Shown: positions 35,237-43,469 of the stretch, one piece after another
Layout of the letters: each line of letters opens with the position of its first letter
Position numbering within the stretch: position 1 is the first letter of the stretch
From: an uncultured Acidobacteriia bacterium
GTDB taxonomy: Bacteria > Acidobacteriota > Terriglobia > Bryobacterales > Bryobacteraceae
Direction: 5' to 3'
DNA: 58,704 nt
Assembly: GCA_903881085.1 (NCBI GenBank)
Contig: CAIRSA010000386.1
Coordinates: forward strand, 1 to 58,704
The notes under the pieces: generated by a model
The model's database searches: none
The model's input: the letters and a program-made list of their open reading frames with translations, nothing else
What the model was told of the DNA's origin: nothing
Translations under genes and position numbers: made by a program

Positions 35237-35680
35237 CTAGAAATTCCCCTCGCGGTTCCACTTCGAGAGATACGAATCGGCGGCATTTGCTTCGATTTCC
35301 ACGTCTCTTTCCTTCTTCCATTTGTCATGCTGAAGCAGGCGCAACTTCTCCATCAACCGGAACTCCCGTTTGGACTCCATGGCTAGCTTGCTTTGCGTGG
35401 CAATCTGCAAATCGACGTCATGGATGCGCACCGCCAATTCGGCAATCGCCTTCCTGCAAGAGAGTTGAAAAGCCGAAAGGGCACGCAAGTCCGAGCCTGA
35501 TTTCAGCTCCTGACTGCGGCTGTCAGACTCGATAGCATTTCGCCGCTGTTCCAGTTGGTCGCCTTGCGAGATCAGCCGGGTGCGTTCGAATTGCAGCTCT
35601 TTCAGTTTCCGGTTGCATTCGTCCATGACGCCTTCGCGGTATTTCAGCACGGCCCCTAGGCGGAATTTGAAAGTGGTCAT
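35237..35680 (-). CDS. fliJ: Flagellar export protein FliJ
   Basis: A 147-residue helical protein with the usual FliJ opening (F-K-F-R-L-x-x-V-L-K-Y-R-E) and a long antiparallel coiled coil with heptads throughout (LKELQFERTRLISQGDQLEQ, QIATQSKLAMESKREF). FliJ sits in the FliI hexamer and links it to FlhA. Its start lies 21 bp after the fliI stop, completing the flgB-to-fliJ operon. Length is normal. Confidence 0.85.
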   Translation of the reverse strand: MTTFKFRLGAVLKYREGVMDECNRKLKELQFERTRLISQGDQLEQRRNAIESDSRSQELKSGSDLRALSAFQLSCRKAIAELAVRIHDVDLQIATQSKLAMESKREFRLMEKLRLLQHDKWKKERDVEIEANAADSYLSKWNREGNF

Positions 35681-35701
35681 ACTAACCTTCCCTCTGAACG
35701 A

Positions 35702-37069
35702 TTACCAAGGCAACCGCCCGGCCAGTGCATTCATTTTATTAAGCGTGGCTTCCTTTGGCTCGAATAGACCGCCTTCCTGCTGCAGGAACCGGCTCAATTC
35801 GTCCTTTAGGCCAATACTCGCATCGAGTTTGGGATTACGGCCTTCGATGTGTGCGCCTAGTTGAATCAGATCTTCGGATTGGTGATACAAAGAAAGCGCC
35901 TCGCGTAGCTTGCGAACGCTGGCGGCTTGCGCCGGCTCCATCAGTTTCGAGGAGAGCCGGCTGATGGATTGGAGCACATTAATCGCCGGATAGTGGCCGG
36001 CGTCCTGCAATTGCCTTGAGAGGATAATATGGCCGTCAAGAATGCCGCGGGTCGCATCGCAGATCGGCTCGTTGAAATCATCCCCTTCCACAAGAACAGT
36101 GAAGAATCCGGTGATTGAGCCTTTCTTGAACTTTCCAGCGCGTTCGAACACCTTGGGGAGAAGTGCGAATACCGACGGAGTGTAGCCCTTCTGGCTGGGG
36201 GGCTCGCCGGCGGCAAGCCCAATCTCGCGCTGCGCCATGGCAAGACGCGTGACTGAATCCATGACCAACAGTGCATCCGCGCCCTGGTCTCGAAAATACT
36301 CGGCAATGGCGAGCGCGACGAAGCAGGCGCGGACGCGTAAAGGGGCGGGCTGGTCGGATGTCGCAACGACCACTACAGCCCGCTTCATTCCTTCTTCGCC
36401 CAAATCGTTCTCAATGAAGTCGCGCACTTCGCGATTCCGTTCGCCGATCAATGCGATTATGCTGATATCCGCTGAATGGTTGCGGCACATCGTGCTCAAC
36501 AAGGTACTCTTGCCCACTCCACTACCGCCGAATAAACCGATGCGCTGGCCGTTGCCGCAAGGAAGCATGCCATCGATGACGCGGATCCCTGTCACAAGCG
36601 GGGTCGAGATATGTTCGCGTTCCAGAGGGCTCGGAGGGCTGGAGAACAGTCCGTAATAATCCTGGGAATGAATCGGGCCCTTCCCATCGATCGGCTTTCC
36701 AAATCCATCGAGCACACGTCCGAGCAGCCCCTCGCCAACCCCGACCAGCGCCGCCTGCTTGCGTGCAATGACACGATTGCCGAGACGAATTCCTCCTGGT
36801 TCATCCAGCGGCATGGACTGGACGCGTCCGTTGCGGAACCCAACGACCTGGCATCGGATGCGCCTTCCTTCCTGCGTTTGAATTTCAACGAAGTCTCCAA
36901 CCGCAACGGCAGGACCGTCCGACTCCACTAACAAGCCCACAACTTCGGTCACTTTCCCGGTCCAGTGGATCAATTCCGTTGAAGTCACGTCGGAGTGAAA
37001 GCAACTCAGGTCGAGCTGCCTCAGACTTGCCGCCTCAGTTTCCAAGCCGGTCTGCAAAGCCACGCGCAA
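35702..37069 (-). CDS. fliI: Flagellar export ATPase FliI
   Basis: A 455-residue type III export ATPase. Walker A is GGSGVGKST at residues 181-189; Walker B-like LLVMDSVTRLAMAQREIGLA and the family block GEPPSQKGYTPSVFALLP follow. The N-terminal barrel holds VGDFVEIQT and LGRVLDGFGKPIDGKGP. The C-terminal domain contacts FliH and FliJ, which are encoded on either side. It overlaps fliH by 35 bp, suggesting coupled translation. The first 20 residues are poorly conserved and a later start is possible. Confidence 0.96.
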   Translation of the reverse strand: MRVALQTGLETEAASLRQLDLSCFHSDVTSTELIHWTGKVTEVVGLLVESDGPAVAVGDFVEIQTQEGRRIRCQVVGFRNGRVQSMPLDEPGGIRLGNRVIARKQAALVGVGEGLLGRVLDGFGKPIDGKGPIHSQDYYGLFSSPPSPLEREHISTPLVTGIRVIDGMLPCGNGQRIGLFGGSGVGKSTLLSTMCRNHSADISIIALIGERNREVRDFIENDLGEEGMKRAVVVVATSDQPAPLRVRACFVALAIAEYFRDQGADALLVMDSVTRLAMAQREIGLAAGEPPSQKGYTPSVFALLPKVFERAGKFKKGSITGFFTVLVEGDDFNEPICDATRGILDGHIILSRQLQDAGHYPAINVLQSISRLSSKLMEPAQAASVRKLREALSLYHQSEDLIQLGAHIEGRNPKLDASIGLKDELSRFLQQEGGLFEPKEATLNKMNALAGRLPW

Positions 37070-37709
37070 TCTCCTTTAACTGTGATTCGATGGAGGCATC
37101 CAATTCGCCGCGCGATGTCTCAATAATCAGATCGCCGGGCTGCATCGCCGGGTCTGCCACAACCTCAACCGGCTGCCCGCGCGTGACGTGCTGCAAGGTG
37201 GTTTTCACCACCTGGGCGTGGCAGGCATGCACGCGGACGCGAGTCAGTTCGCGGGATTCGATTTTTTCCAAAGCAACCCGTACTAAGGCGTGGATGGATT
37301 CGCTGTCGGCTACGATTTCACGATTTAATATCCGGCGGGCGATCGCCAAGGCGAGTTTTACCACGTCCGACTCGGCCTGTTCGCGCAATTTTGGCCGCAT
37401 ATGCGCGATGATCGCTGTCGCTTTCGCCATGCGTTCACTGATGTCGTGCAAGGCCTGTTCTGCCTCGCGGGCTGAGATCCTGCAACCCTCCTCCTTGCCG
37501 CGAAGGAATGATTCCTCAGCCGTTTCCCTGATCCGGCGCTCTGCCTCAACGACAGGGATTCGCTCTACCTCGTCCACTTCGGCTTGCGGTTCGACCGGCA
37601 TCATCGCGCAGGGTTTCGGAGCAGGGTTCTCCTTTGTCCATTGCACTGGGACAGCGCAACCTCTCTCTGCGTCCAAAAGTACTCTAGACGACATATTGCT
37701 GGCCGCCAT
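37035..37709 (-). CDS. fliH: Flagellar assembly protein FliH
   Basis: A 224-residue protein with the FliH/V-ATPase E-subunit arrangement. A variable acidic N-terminus leads to a helical stalk with small-residue spacing (ISERMAKATAIIAHMRP). The C-terminal domain VVKLALAIARRILNREIVAD and IETSRGELDASIESQLKEIA binds FliI. It regulates the ATPase and docks it to FliN and FlhA. It overlaps fliG (26 bp) and fliI (35 bp). The ATG five codons in (37694) is an alternative start. Confidence 0.88.
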   Translation of the reverse strand: MAASNMSSRVLLDAERGCAVPVQWTKENPAPKPCAMMPVEPQAEVDEVERIPVVEAERRIRETAEESFLRGKEEGCRISAREAEQALHDISERMAKATAIIAHMRPKLREQAESDVVKLALAIARRILNREIVADSESIHALVRVALEKIESRELTRVRVHACHAQVVKTTLQHVTRGQPVEVVADPAMQPGDLIIETSRGELDASIESQLKEIARGFADRLGN

Positions 37710-38709
37710 CGCGTGTGCTGATTACGCCTTCGCGCTCCAGTTCGCGGACGATTCCGATCATCTGACGCTGGGCAGCCTCAACGTCCTTGATCTTCACCGG
37801 TCCCATCGCCTCCATGTCTTCCCGCAACATGGTGCTTCCGCGTTGCGACATGGTCTTGAAGATAACTTCCTTCAAGCGGTCGGATGTTCCCTTGAGCGCC
37901 AGGGTCAACGACTTGCGATCCACACGCGCAAGGATCTCCTTTATGGCGTTGTTGTCGAGGGAGACAATATTTTCGAACGTGAAGAGCATATCGCGAATGG
38001 TATTCCCCAACTCTTCATCGCTAGCGTCGATGCTAGAGAGCAATTCGTCGGCAATGGCGGGCTCCAATCGATTGATCAGGTCCGCCACTTCCTTCGCGCC
38101 TTGCACTGGATTTTGGCGGCTTCCATCGATGGTCGCCAGTTTGTTGAAGATAGCCGTTGCTGCCTGGTCGACAATCTCTACGGGGATCTGTTCCAGCGAG
38201 GCCATGCGCAGTGCAACCTGATTGCGGAACGTCTCCGGCAGCCCTGATATCAGCAGCGCGGAACGCCCTTTTTGCATTTGCGAAAGGATGAGCGCGACTG
38301 TCTGAGGGTGCTCGTCCTTCAGAAAGCGTTGGAGCTTTTTGGGGTCGGCGCGTTCCAGTTTTTTCAGGCTTGCGGATTTTGGTCCTTCGCAGGGTAAATC
38401 TTCGAGCATCTCTTCAAGCGCTTCCTGGCCAAAGGCGGTCTCAAGCAGCCGGCGCATGTACTCTTGCCCTCCGCGCAATTCACCGGCCCGAATGCGGCTC
38501 AACTCCATCGATTCCGCAACCACCGAGCGAATCTGGGAGCGAGTTACTGTGCCCATGCCAGCCATAGCCGCGCTTATTTTTTTCACGCAGTTTTTATCAA
38601 GTTTGCGCAATAGGCCGGAACTGGTCTCCTCGCCCAGGCTCATCAGTAAAATAGCAGCCTTCAGGACTCCTGAGAACTCATGTCTATCCTGCTTTTCAGC
38701 TTCAGCCAT
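37684..38709 (-). CDS. fliG: Flagellar motor switch protein FliG
   Basis: A 341-residue FliG with all three domains. The N-terminal part binds FliF (AAILLMSLGEETSSGLLRKL). The middle ARM domain carries EHPQTVALILSQM, the conserved EHPQ motif for FliM. The C-terminal torque helix has LFTFENIVSLDNNAIKEIL with the usual Arg/Asp/Glu charges further on (DRKSLTLALKGTSDRLKEVI). It converts stator force to rotation on the cytoplasmic face of the MS ring. It follows fliF by 12 bp. Confidence 0.97.
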   Translation of the reverse strand: MAEAEKQDRHEFSGVLKAAILLMSLGEETSSGLLRKLDKNCVKKISAAMAGMGTVTRSQIRSVVAESMELSRIRAGELRGGQEYMRRLLETAFGQEALEEMLEDLPCEGPKSASLKKLERADPKKLQRFLKDEHPQTVALILSQMQKGRSALLISGLPETFRNQVALRMASLEQIPVEIVDQAATAIFNKLATIDGSRQNPVQGAKEVADLINRLEPAIADELLSSIDASDEELGNTIRDMLFTFENIVSLDNNAIKEILARVDRKSLTLALKGTSDRLKEVIFKTMSQRGSTMLREDMEAMGPVKIKDVEAAQRQMIGIVRELEREGVISTRDGGQQYVV

Positions 38710-38721
38710 GTGTAATATTCC

Positions 38722-40395
38722 TCATTCTACGAGCCAATCGGATAGGATGCCCGCATACAGATCGCCGTTGGTCTTGGCGTCGCCCCTGAGTTTTTCCAGC
38801 AATACTTCCAGCGGTTCAGGTCCCGCAGCCAGTTGCGTAACTTCGTCACCCGCCCCCAAAGCCCTGACCTGCTCTTCGGAAGACGGCAGAGCAGCTTGAT
38901 CTACCGTCGCGCCTTCGTTCGCGCCGAGCGCCGGCTGCACAGCCACGCTTCTTTGTTTCTTTAACTTCTTCCGCAACAGCATTCTGCGAGCCACCACTAC
39001 CAGGATTCCGATGACCACAGTCAAGCATCCCGCGATGGCCTGATACTTGGGATCCTTCATCACTTGCATCCAAACCGGATCCTGAGAAGGCGTAGGACCG
39101 CGCCCCGAAGGCGTGGGAAGCGGTGGCGGTTCTGAGTTCAGCGTCGATTCAAACGGCAGGCTTTCGACGATGAGCTGGTCGCCGCGGTCTGGCTTTAAGC
39201 CGGCCACACCCATCACCACCTCACGAATCGATTTTAGCTTTTCAGGCGTTGGCGGAATGAACACGCGCTGATACTGCTTGCCTATCAGATCCCATCGCAC
39301 CGGCTGGTCGAACAGTACGGAAATCGACTGATTCTTGATCACTCCCTGTGCGAGCCGGGTATGGCGGACAACGCGGCTGGTCTGATAAGCAGTATTTTCT
39401 GTGCGCCGTGTAATGCCGTTGGCTGCCTTCGCATTACTACTGTTAGGTGAGTTGGGAAGATTTGCCGCTACCCCGGGCTGTCCTGTGGCTGCGCTCAGGC
39501 TGCTCGAGTCGGAGGTCGATTGCATGGATGACATTACCGACTTATCCGGGTCGAAAGTCTCTTCGCTCTGCTCGCCGCTTGTGAAGTCGCATTCCACCGA
39601 GACGCCGGCGCGAAATTTGTCTGCACCGAGCAGAGGTTCGAGGGTGGAATTGATTTTTTGCAACAGGTCGCGCTCAACACGCCGCTGGTATTCCAGAGCC
39701 ATTTCGTTCGTCTCCGACCCATCGGCTTCCGCCTTGCTCCTGGGGCGGCTGAGCAGCTTTCCACGCATATCGAGTACAGCGACCTGGTCTGGCGTCAGGC
39801 CTTCCACGGCGCTGGATAGCAGGTGTGTGATAGCGACCACGTTTTGGGGCGACAGTTGAACGCCAGGCTTAAGCTTGATTAGCACGCTTGCTTTGGCGGG
39901 CTGGCGAGAATCGAGGAAAACGGAATCCTTCGGAAAGGTCACATGCACACGCGCCTGTTCCACTTCGCTAAGTGTCATCACGGAGCGCTCCAGTTCCCCT
40001 TCCACTGCGCGGCGGTAGTTAATGTGCTCGGCAAAATCGGTGGCGCCGAAATTGGTTTTGTCGAAGAGTTCAAAACCGATCCGTCCGCTATGGGGCAGCC
40101 CGGCGTTGGCCATTTCCAGCCGCAATTCGGCGATTCGCGAGGCTGGCGCCAAGACCACCGAGCCGTTCTCCGATAAGCGATACTCGGTAGAGGTCTCTTT
40201 CAGCTTTTGAACAATCTGGCCTGCGTCTTCGGCTCCCAATCCAGAGTAGAGCGGACGAAAGCCCTGCTCTTTTTGCCAATAAGAAAAGGCAAATAATCCC
40301 GCGCCCGCCAAGAGCACGGTTATGCCGATCATCCAACGCCGTGCAACCGGAATCGCCGCTGTCTGAGTCTTGAGTTGTTCAACGAAACCTGCCAT
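38722..40395 (-). CDS. fliF: MS-ring protein FliF
   Basis: A 557-residue FliF. Membrane helix 1 is at ~22-40 (IGITVLLAGAGLFAFSYW). Ring-building motifs are recognisable: RPLYSGLGAEDAGQIV, AGLPHSGRIGFELFDKTNFG, NYRRAVEGELERSVMTL and ARVHVTFPKDSVF. The second membrane helix is near 450 (IAGCLTVVIGILVVVARRML). The C-terminal tail (PLEVLLEKLRGDAKTNGDLY) binds FliG. It is the platform for rod and export gate. The loop between the ring domains is Ser/Asn-rich, as in other species. Confidence 0.97.
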   Translation of the reverse strand: MAGFVEQLKTQTAAIPVARRWMIGITVLLAGAGLFAFSYWQKEQGFRPLYSGLGAEDAGQIVQKLKETSTEYRLSENGSVVLAPASRIAELRLEMANAGLPHSGRIGFELFDKTNFGATDFAEHINYRRAVEGELERSVMTLSEVEQARVHVTFPKDSVFLDSRQPAKASVLIKLKPGVQLSPQNVVAITHLLSSAVEGLTPDQVAVLDMRGKLLSRPRSKAEADGSETNEMALEYQRRVERDLLQKINSTLEPLLGADKFRAGVSVECDFTSGEQSEETFDPDKSVMSSMQSTSDSSSLSAATGQPGVAANLPNSPNSSNAKAANGITRRTENTAYQTSRVVRHTRLAQGVIKNQSISVLFDQPVRWDLIGKQYQRVFIPPTPEKLKSIREVVMGVAGLKPDRGDQLIVESLPFESTLNSEPPPLPTPSGRGPTPSQDPVWMQVMKDPKYQAIAGCLTVVIGILVVVARRMLLRKKLKKQRSVAVQPALGANEGATVDQAALPSSEEQVRALGAGDEVTQLAAGPEPLEVLLEKLRGDAKTNGDLYAGILSDWLVE

Positions 40396-40409
40396 TCATT
40401 CCTCGCTGC

Positions 40410-40706
40410 CTATAACTGCATTCGCATTACTTCCTGGTACGCCTGTACAACTTTGTTTCTCACCTGCAGGAACAATTCCATCTCCAGGTCTGCCCGTTGG
40501 GTGGCAAGGCCGACGGTGTGGATGTCTTCAGAATCCCCGTTCAAAAATTGGCGCACGGAATCCGTCGCAGCTTTGCGCGAGCCCTCTACCCTGTCGATTG
40601 CGGAAGTAAGGACTTCGCCAAAAGCAGGACTTTCCGCCGTTTTTTCCGTACCTGGAGTGGGGATCACCGAATCGATAGGCCGGATAGATGAAATAGAGGA
40701 GATCAT
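40410..40706 (-). CDS. fliE: Hook-basal body protein FliE
   Basis: A 98-residue FliE. The C-terminal half has the typical helix with D-x-H-T-V-x-L-A-T-Q-R-A-D-L-E-M-E-L-F-L-Q-V-R-N-K pattern and ends YQEVMRMQL, matching the family's Y-x-E-[IV]-x-x-M-x-[VI]. FliE joins the MS ring and export gate to the proximal rod. Order flgC-fliE-fliF with 12-14 bp gaps is standard. Confidence 0.92.
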   Translation of the reverse strand: MISSISSIRPIDSVIPTPGTEKTAESPAFGEVLTSAIDRVEGSRKAATDSVRQFLNGDSEDIHTVGLATQRADLEMELFLQVRNKVVQAYQEVMRMQL

Positions 40707-40718
40707 ATTGCGCTTCCT

Positions 40719-41156
40719 TTAACGAAACAGATCGAGTGACTTGTTGATCATGTCTTTCACTGCGGAAATTGCAGCGACATTTGCCTGATAGCTTCGGGAG
40801 GCGCTCATCAGATCCACCATGTCCTCGGCCGCATTCATTCGCGGATATGCCACATAGCCTTCCGCATTGGCGTCGGGGTGGCCCGGCGCGTAGCGCAGTT
40901 CGGGAGGCGTCTTGTCAGTCGTGATCTCGGAAACAACCACTCCCTCCAACGCCCCGCCTAACTGTGTTTGGAACGGGCTGCCATAAGCGGATCCGACCTG
41001 CTGCGACTGGAATATGACATCCTTGCGTTTATATGGCCCGCCTTCGGCAGTATGGGTCGTTTCTGTATTGGCTAAGTTCTGGACCAGAATCTCGGCGCGC
41101 GTGCGTTGCGCGGACATGCCGGATGCGCTTACAGAGATTGTGCTGAATAGGCTCAT
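40719..41156 (-). CDS. flgC: Proximal rod protein FlgC
   Basis: A 145-residue FlgC. It has the flagellar rod signature near the start (ISVSASGMSAQRTRAEILVQ followed by N-L-A-N-T-E-T-T) and the C-terminal segment Y-P-x-M-N-A-A-E-D-M-V-D-L-M-S-A-S-R-S-Y-Q-A-N. These terminal helices build the rod coiled coil. Gap to flgB is 2 bp. Confidence 0.95.
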   Translation of the reverse strand: MSLFSTISVSASGMSAQRTRAEILVQNLANTETTHTAEGGPYKRKDVIFQSQQVGSAYGSPFQTQLGGALEGVVVSEITTDKTPPELRYAPGHPDANAEGYVAYPRMNAAEDMVDLMSASRSYQANVAAISAVKDMINKSLDLFR

Positions 41157-41158
41157 GA

Positions 41159-41491
41159 TTATTTACCGTCCTGGATTGCACTACGAATATTCTTGATCTC
41201 TTCGCGGGCCAGGCTCGTCGCAAGGTTGAAGCGCATGGCATTCTCTGCAAGCATGCGCGATTCCCGGTCCAGGTTGACGTTGTTGCCATCATTCTTGGAC
41301 GGCAGATTGGAGACCTCAAGAACGCTGGATGGACTACCGGTTACGGCTGCGTTCAATTCGGCGCGAAAATCGAGGTCCTTGGTTTTAAAATTAGGGGTGT
41401 CTACATTGGCGATGTTTGAGACCACCAGCTTCTGGCGGGCACTCAGGACATTCATATACTGCTCGACGTTTGCGGCCACTCGTTGGAACAT
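41159..41491 (-). CDS. flgB: Proximal rod protein FlgB
   Basis: A 110-residue FlgB, slightly short. The N-terminus contains LSARQKLVVSNIANVDTPNF, the family's N-I-A-N-x-x-T-P motif, and the C-terminal helix is NAMRFNLATSLAREEIKNI. It is first of the operon running to fliJ. There is no clear ribosome site; an in-frame TGA lies three codons upstream, so the start is fixed. A decayed second copy is found at 42.6-43.0 kb together with a copy of the upstream region. Confidence 0.95.
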   Translation of the reverse strand: MFQRVAANVEQYMNVLSARQKLVVSNIANVDTPNFKTKDLDFRAELNAAVTGSPSSVLEVSNLPSKNDGNNVNLDRESRMLAENAMRFNLATSLAREEIKNIRSAIQDGK

Positions 41492-41506
41492 GAAACAAAG
41501 TCATAC

Positions 41507-41521
41507 GCACGATGAAGGCCA
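41507..41521 (-). promoter_or_regulatory. Weak sigma-54-like element upstream of flgB
   Basis: TGGCCTTCATCGTGC has GG and GC ten bases apart, as in -24/-12 promoters. The decayed copy has TGGCACCACTCGTGC at 43041-43055. Against it: transcription would begin only ~4 nt before the flgB ATG. The conservation could simply reflect the duplication. Confidence 0.25.
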
Positions 41522-41584
41522 TGTTCCATGATGCAGATAACAAAAGGGAATTGTCTGCGAACTGCGTCTTGATGACGCCGGAAT

Positions 41585-41600
41585 CGTCGAGATCTCGACG
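41585..41600. repeat. 16-bp palindrome CGTCGAGATCTCGACG upstream of flgB
   Basis: Perfect palindrome about 95 bp before the flgB start. The identical 16-mer occurs at 43119-43134, about 95 bp before the decayed flgB copy. Symmetry and conserved distance suggest an operator that was duplicated with the gene. Confidence 0.7.
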
Positions 41601-41715
41601 GACTCTTCCGGAGGGAAAGCGGAAGAAGAATGGGAGGGAGGAGTCAAGCAGTGGATCGGGCAATTTGGCGAGGGTGGCACGGCAGACTGTTTGGTTGTTT
41701 CCCCAAATGACTATC

Positions 41716-41740
41716 GGGCCGGTCCTGCAGAGACCGGCCC
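41716..41740 (-). terminator. Hairpin behind the first flagellin gene
   Basis: GGGCCGGTC / GACCGGCCC with a 7-nt loop lies 18 bp after the flagellin stop. No T-run follows, so it may act as an mRNA stabiliser or a weak terminator. The second flagellin gene ends with a related GC stem. Confidence 0.55.
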
Positions 41741-41757
41741 TTGGTCAATGAACGCAT

Positions 41758-42585
41758 TTATCCCTTCAACAGTGAGAGCAATGCCTGCGGCGAGGAATTT
41801 GCTTGCGCCATGGCGGCTACGGAGGCTTGCTGCAGGGTGGAGGATTTGGTGAGATTCCCAGCTTCCATGGCAATGTCCGCATCGCGGATTCGCGACTCGC
41901 CGGCGGCGAAGGTGGAGATCTGGGACTGTGCCAGTTGGACTGCATACGCCAGATCATTCTGGCCGGTGCCAATGGCGCCCTGAGCTTGGCCAAGAGTGGT
42001 CAGCGCCGCGTCGATCTTGGTGATGGCCGTCAGCGCATTGGCAGCGGTGTCTACCTTTTGTCCGGCCAGACTGAGGCCGGCGACATCTACTTTTGCTCCG
42101 CTCAGATCGATTGTCACTTCGGAATTAGCCTGCGTCGCTCCGCCGCCACCGATGTAGACGTTGATGCTTGCGTTATAGGTGCCACCGGTGTCCAGCCCGA
42201 TGTTTTTCGCCTGGCGGTCGACTTCGCCGAGCAGCGTTGTGAATTCATTGTTCACCACGGTGCGGTCGCCTGTAAAGGTGTCGGATCCTGATTGTGTAGC
42301 CAGCGTCTTCAACCGATCCATGATCTTGGAGATGTTGTTAATTCCACCATCGATCGTTTGCAGCGTGCTGATTCCATCGTTGGCATTGCGAACGCCCTGC
42401 GTCAGTTCCGCAGAAGCGCTTCGGAACTTGTTCGCAACGGCCAGTCCTGCGGCATCGTCGCCGGAGGAGTTGATGCGAAAGCCAGATGTCAGCCGGTTGA
42501 TTGTACGGCTTTGGAATTCACTATTCACGCGCAGGTTTTCCTGGGCCATGATCGAATTCACGTTGGTTTGAAACGAATAAGACAT
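41758..42585 (-). CDS. fliC: Flagellin (first copy)
   Basis: A 275-residue flagellin made only of the conserved D0/D1 ends joined by a short middle, with no D2/D3 surface domains. The N-terminal motif is SGFRINSSGDDAAGLAVAN; the C-terminal end is SSTLQQASVAAMAQANSSPQ, then A-L-L-S-L-L-K-G. It polymerises into the filament after export. It is about 87-90% identical to the second flagellin by eye and shares a 128-bp stretch with no base change. It lies between flgB and the decayed flgB copy. No sigma-28 motif could be fixed for it. Confidence 0.97.
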   Translation of the reverse strand: MSYSFQTNVNSIMAQENLRVNSEFQSRTINRLTSGFRINSSGDDAAGLAVANKFRSASAELTQGVRNANDGISTLQTIDGGINNISKIMDRLKTLATQSGSDTFTGDRTVVNNEFTTLLGEVDRQAKNIGLDTGGTYNASINVYIGGGGATQANSEVTIDLSGAKVDVAGLSLAGQKVDTAANALTAITKIDAALTTLGQAQGAIGTGQNDLAYAVQLAQSQISTFAAGESRIRDADIAMEAGNLTKSSTLQQASVAAMAQANSSPQALLSLLKG

Positions 42586-42599
42586 TTTTTACCTTCTTT

Positions 42600-43025
42600 C
42601 TATTTTGTTAATTTCCATACCAGGAGTCCGGCATACCTGCGTTCTAAAGAATTGTCCGGAGTTTTCAAAGAGCTGTTGCGGAAACAACTCATAAAGGCCT
42701 CCCCTCCCAGATGACATTGAAAAACTCTTGGTCTCCAGGGGGTCAGGGGTTGTAGCGAGGTTAAGACGCTCTGCACTCTTGCCAGCAGGTGGGCTTCGTG
42801 GCCCGAGCCCACTTCTTCGCCTGCAGGTTTCAACGGCGGATTATGGACGTCCAACGCGTTGGATGGGCCACCGGCGAAGGCACATTCCAATTCGGGGTGT
42901 AACTCGCTACCACACGCCCGTAGACTGGGGGTAATTGCTTGAACCATCCGTGATCCGGTTACCTTACGGCAGACGTTCAAGGATGTCATGCACTCTTTGA
43001 CATTAACGACAACTCTTTGGAACAT
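42600..43025 (-). pseudogene. Decayed second copy of flgB
   Basis: A 141-codon frame whose first ~95 residues trace FlgB: MFQRVVVNVKECMTSLNVCR against MFQRVAANVEQYMNVLSARQ of the intact copy, then T-P-x-L-R-A-C-G and PSNALDVHNPP where FlgB has PSSVLEVSNLP. The key N-I-A-N motif and the C-terminal helix are lost, and the last 45 codons are unrelated. The upstream 16-bp palindrome and TGGC...GTGC element are also copied. The frame is open, but the missing motifs argue against a working rod protein. Confidence 0.7.
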
Positions 43026-43118
43026 GGCACGCTCTCATATGCACGAGTGGTGCCATACTCTAAGGTGTTAAAAACAAAAGTGGAGATAATCTAGAATGCG
43101 TCTTGATGATAACGAACC

Positions 43119-43134
43119 CGTCGAGATCTCGACG
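43119..43134. repeat. Second copy of the 16-bp palindrome
   Basis: Identical to 41585-41600. The flanking text (TGCGTCTTGATGA on one side) also matches the flgB upstream region. Confidence 0.7.
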
Positions 43135-43145
43135 ACGTAGAAGCA

Positions 43146-43469
43146 CTACGCGCGGACGCGGACCGACTCGCGCCGCACGGCTTCTGCGAGGTAGATTGTA
43201 CCTACGCCGAGCCTGCCCAATTGGACCGATGCCGTCTGGCGAATGATTAGCGCCATACGGCCAGCCCAGCGGAAAAGCTCATCGGCGCGTTTGTGAATCT
43301 CGCAAAGCGCCGTTGTATTGCCACTGTGGGCTTTGAATTCGGCTTCGACAAGCTGTCCATAGACATTGACAAGCAGTGTTGCTTCGTCCAAATCGTGTGC
43401 GGCGATCGCCGCGCGCAATTTGTTTTCGACTGACGCAAGCAACTCGTTTGCCATTGGATTAGCGTCCAC
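43146..43469 (-). CDS. Small helical protein in the fliS/fliT position
   Basis: A 107-residue, largely helical protein encoded right behind fliD, overlapping its last codons by 11 bp. In most flagellar clusters fliD is followed by the chaperone genes fliS and fliT. The size and helix content fit, but the sequence (AAIAAHDLDEATLLVNVYGQ, then LFRWAGRMALIIRQ) lacks the clear FliS motif. An export-chaperone role is inferred from position only. Confidence 0.6.
   Translation of the reverse strand: MDANPMANELLASVENKLRAAIAAHDLDEATLLVNVYGQLVEAEFKAHSGNTTALCEIHKRADELFRWAGRMALIIRQTASVQLGRLGVGTIYLAEAVRRESVRVRA

Noticed and set aside
41507..41521. Sigma-54 promoter as a firm call for flgB
   Set aside because: Spacing fits, but the predicted start is about 4 nt from the ATG and one consensus base of the -12 box is wrong in both copies. 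Kept only as a weak feature.
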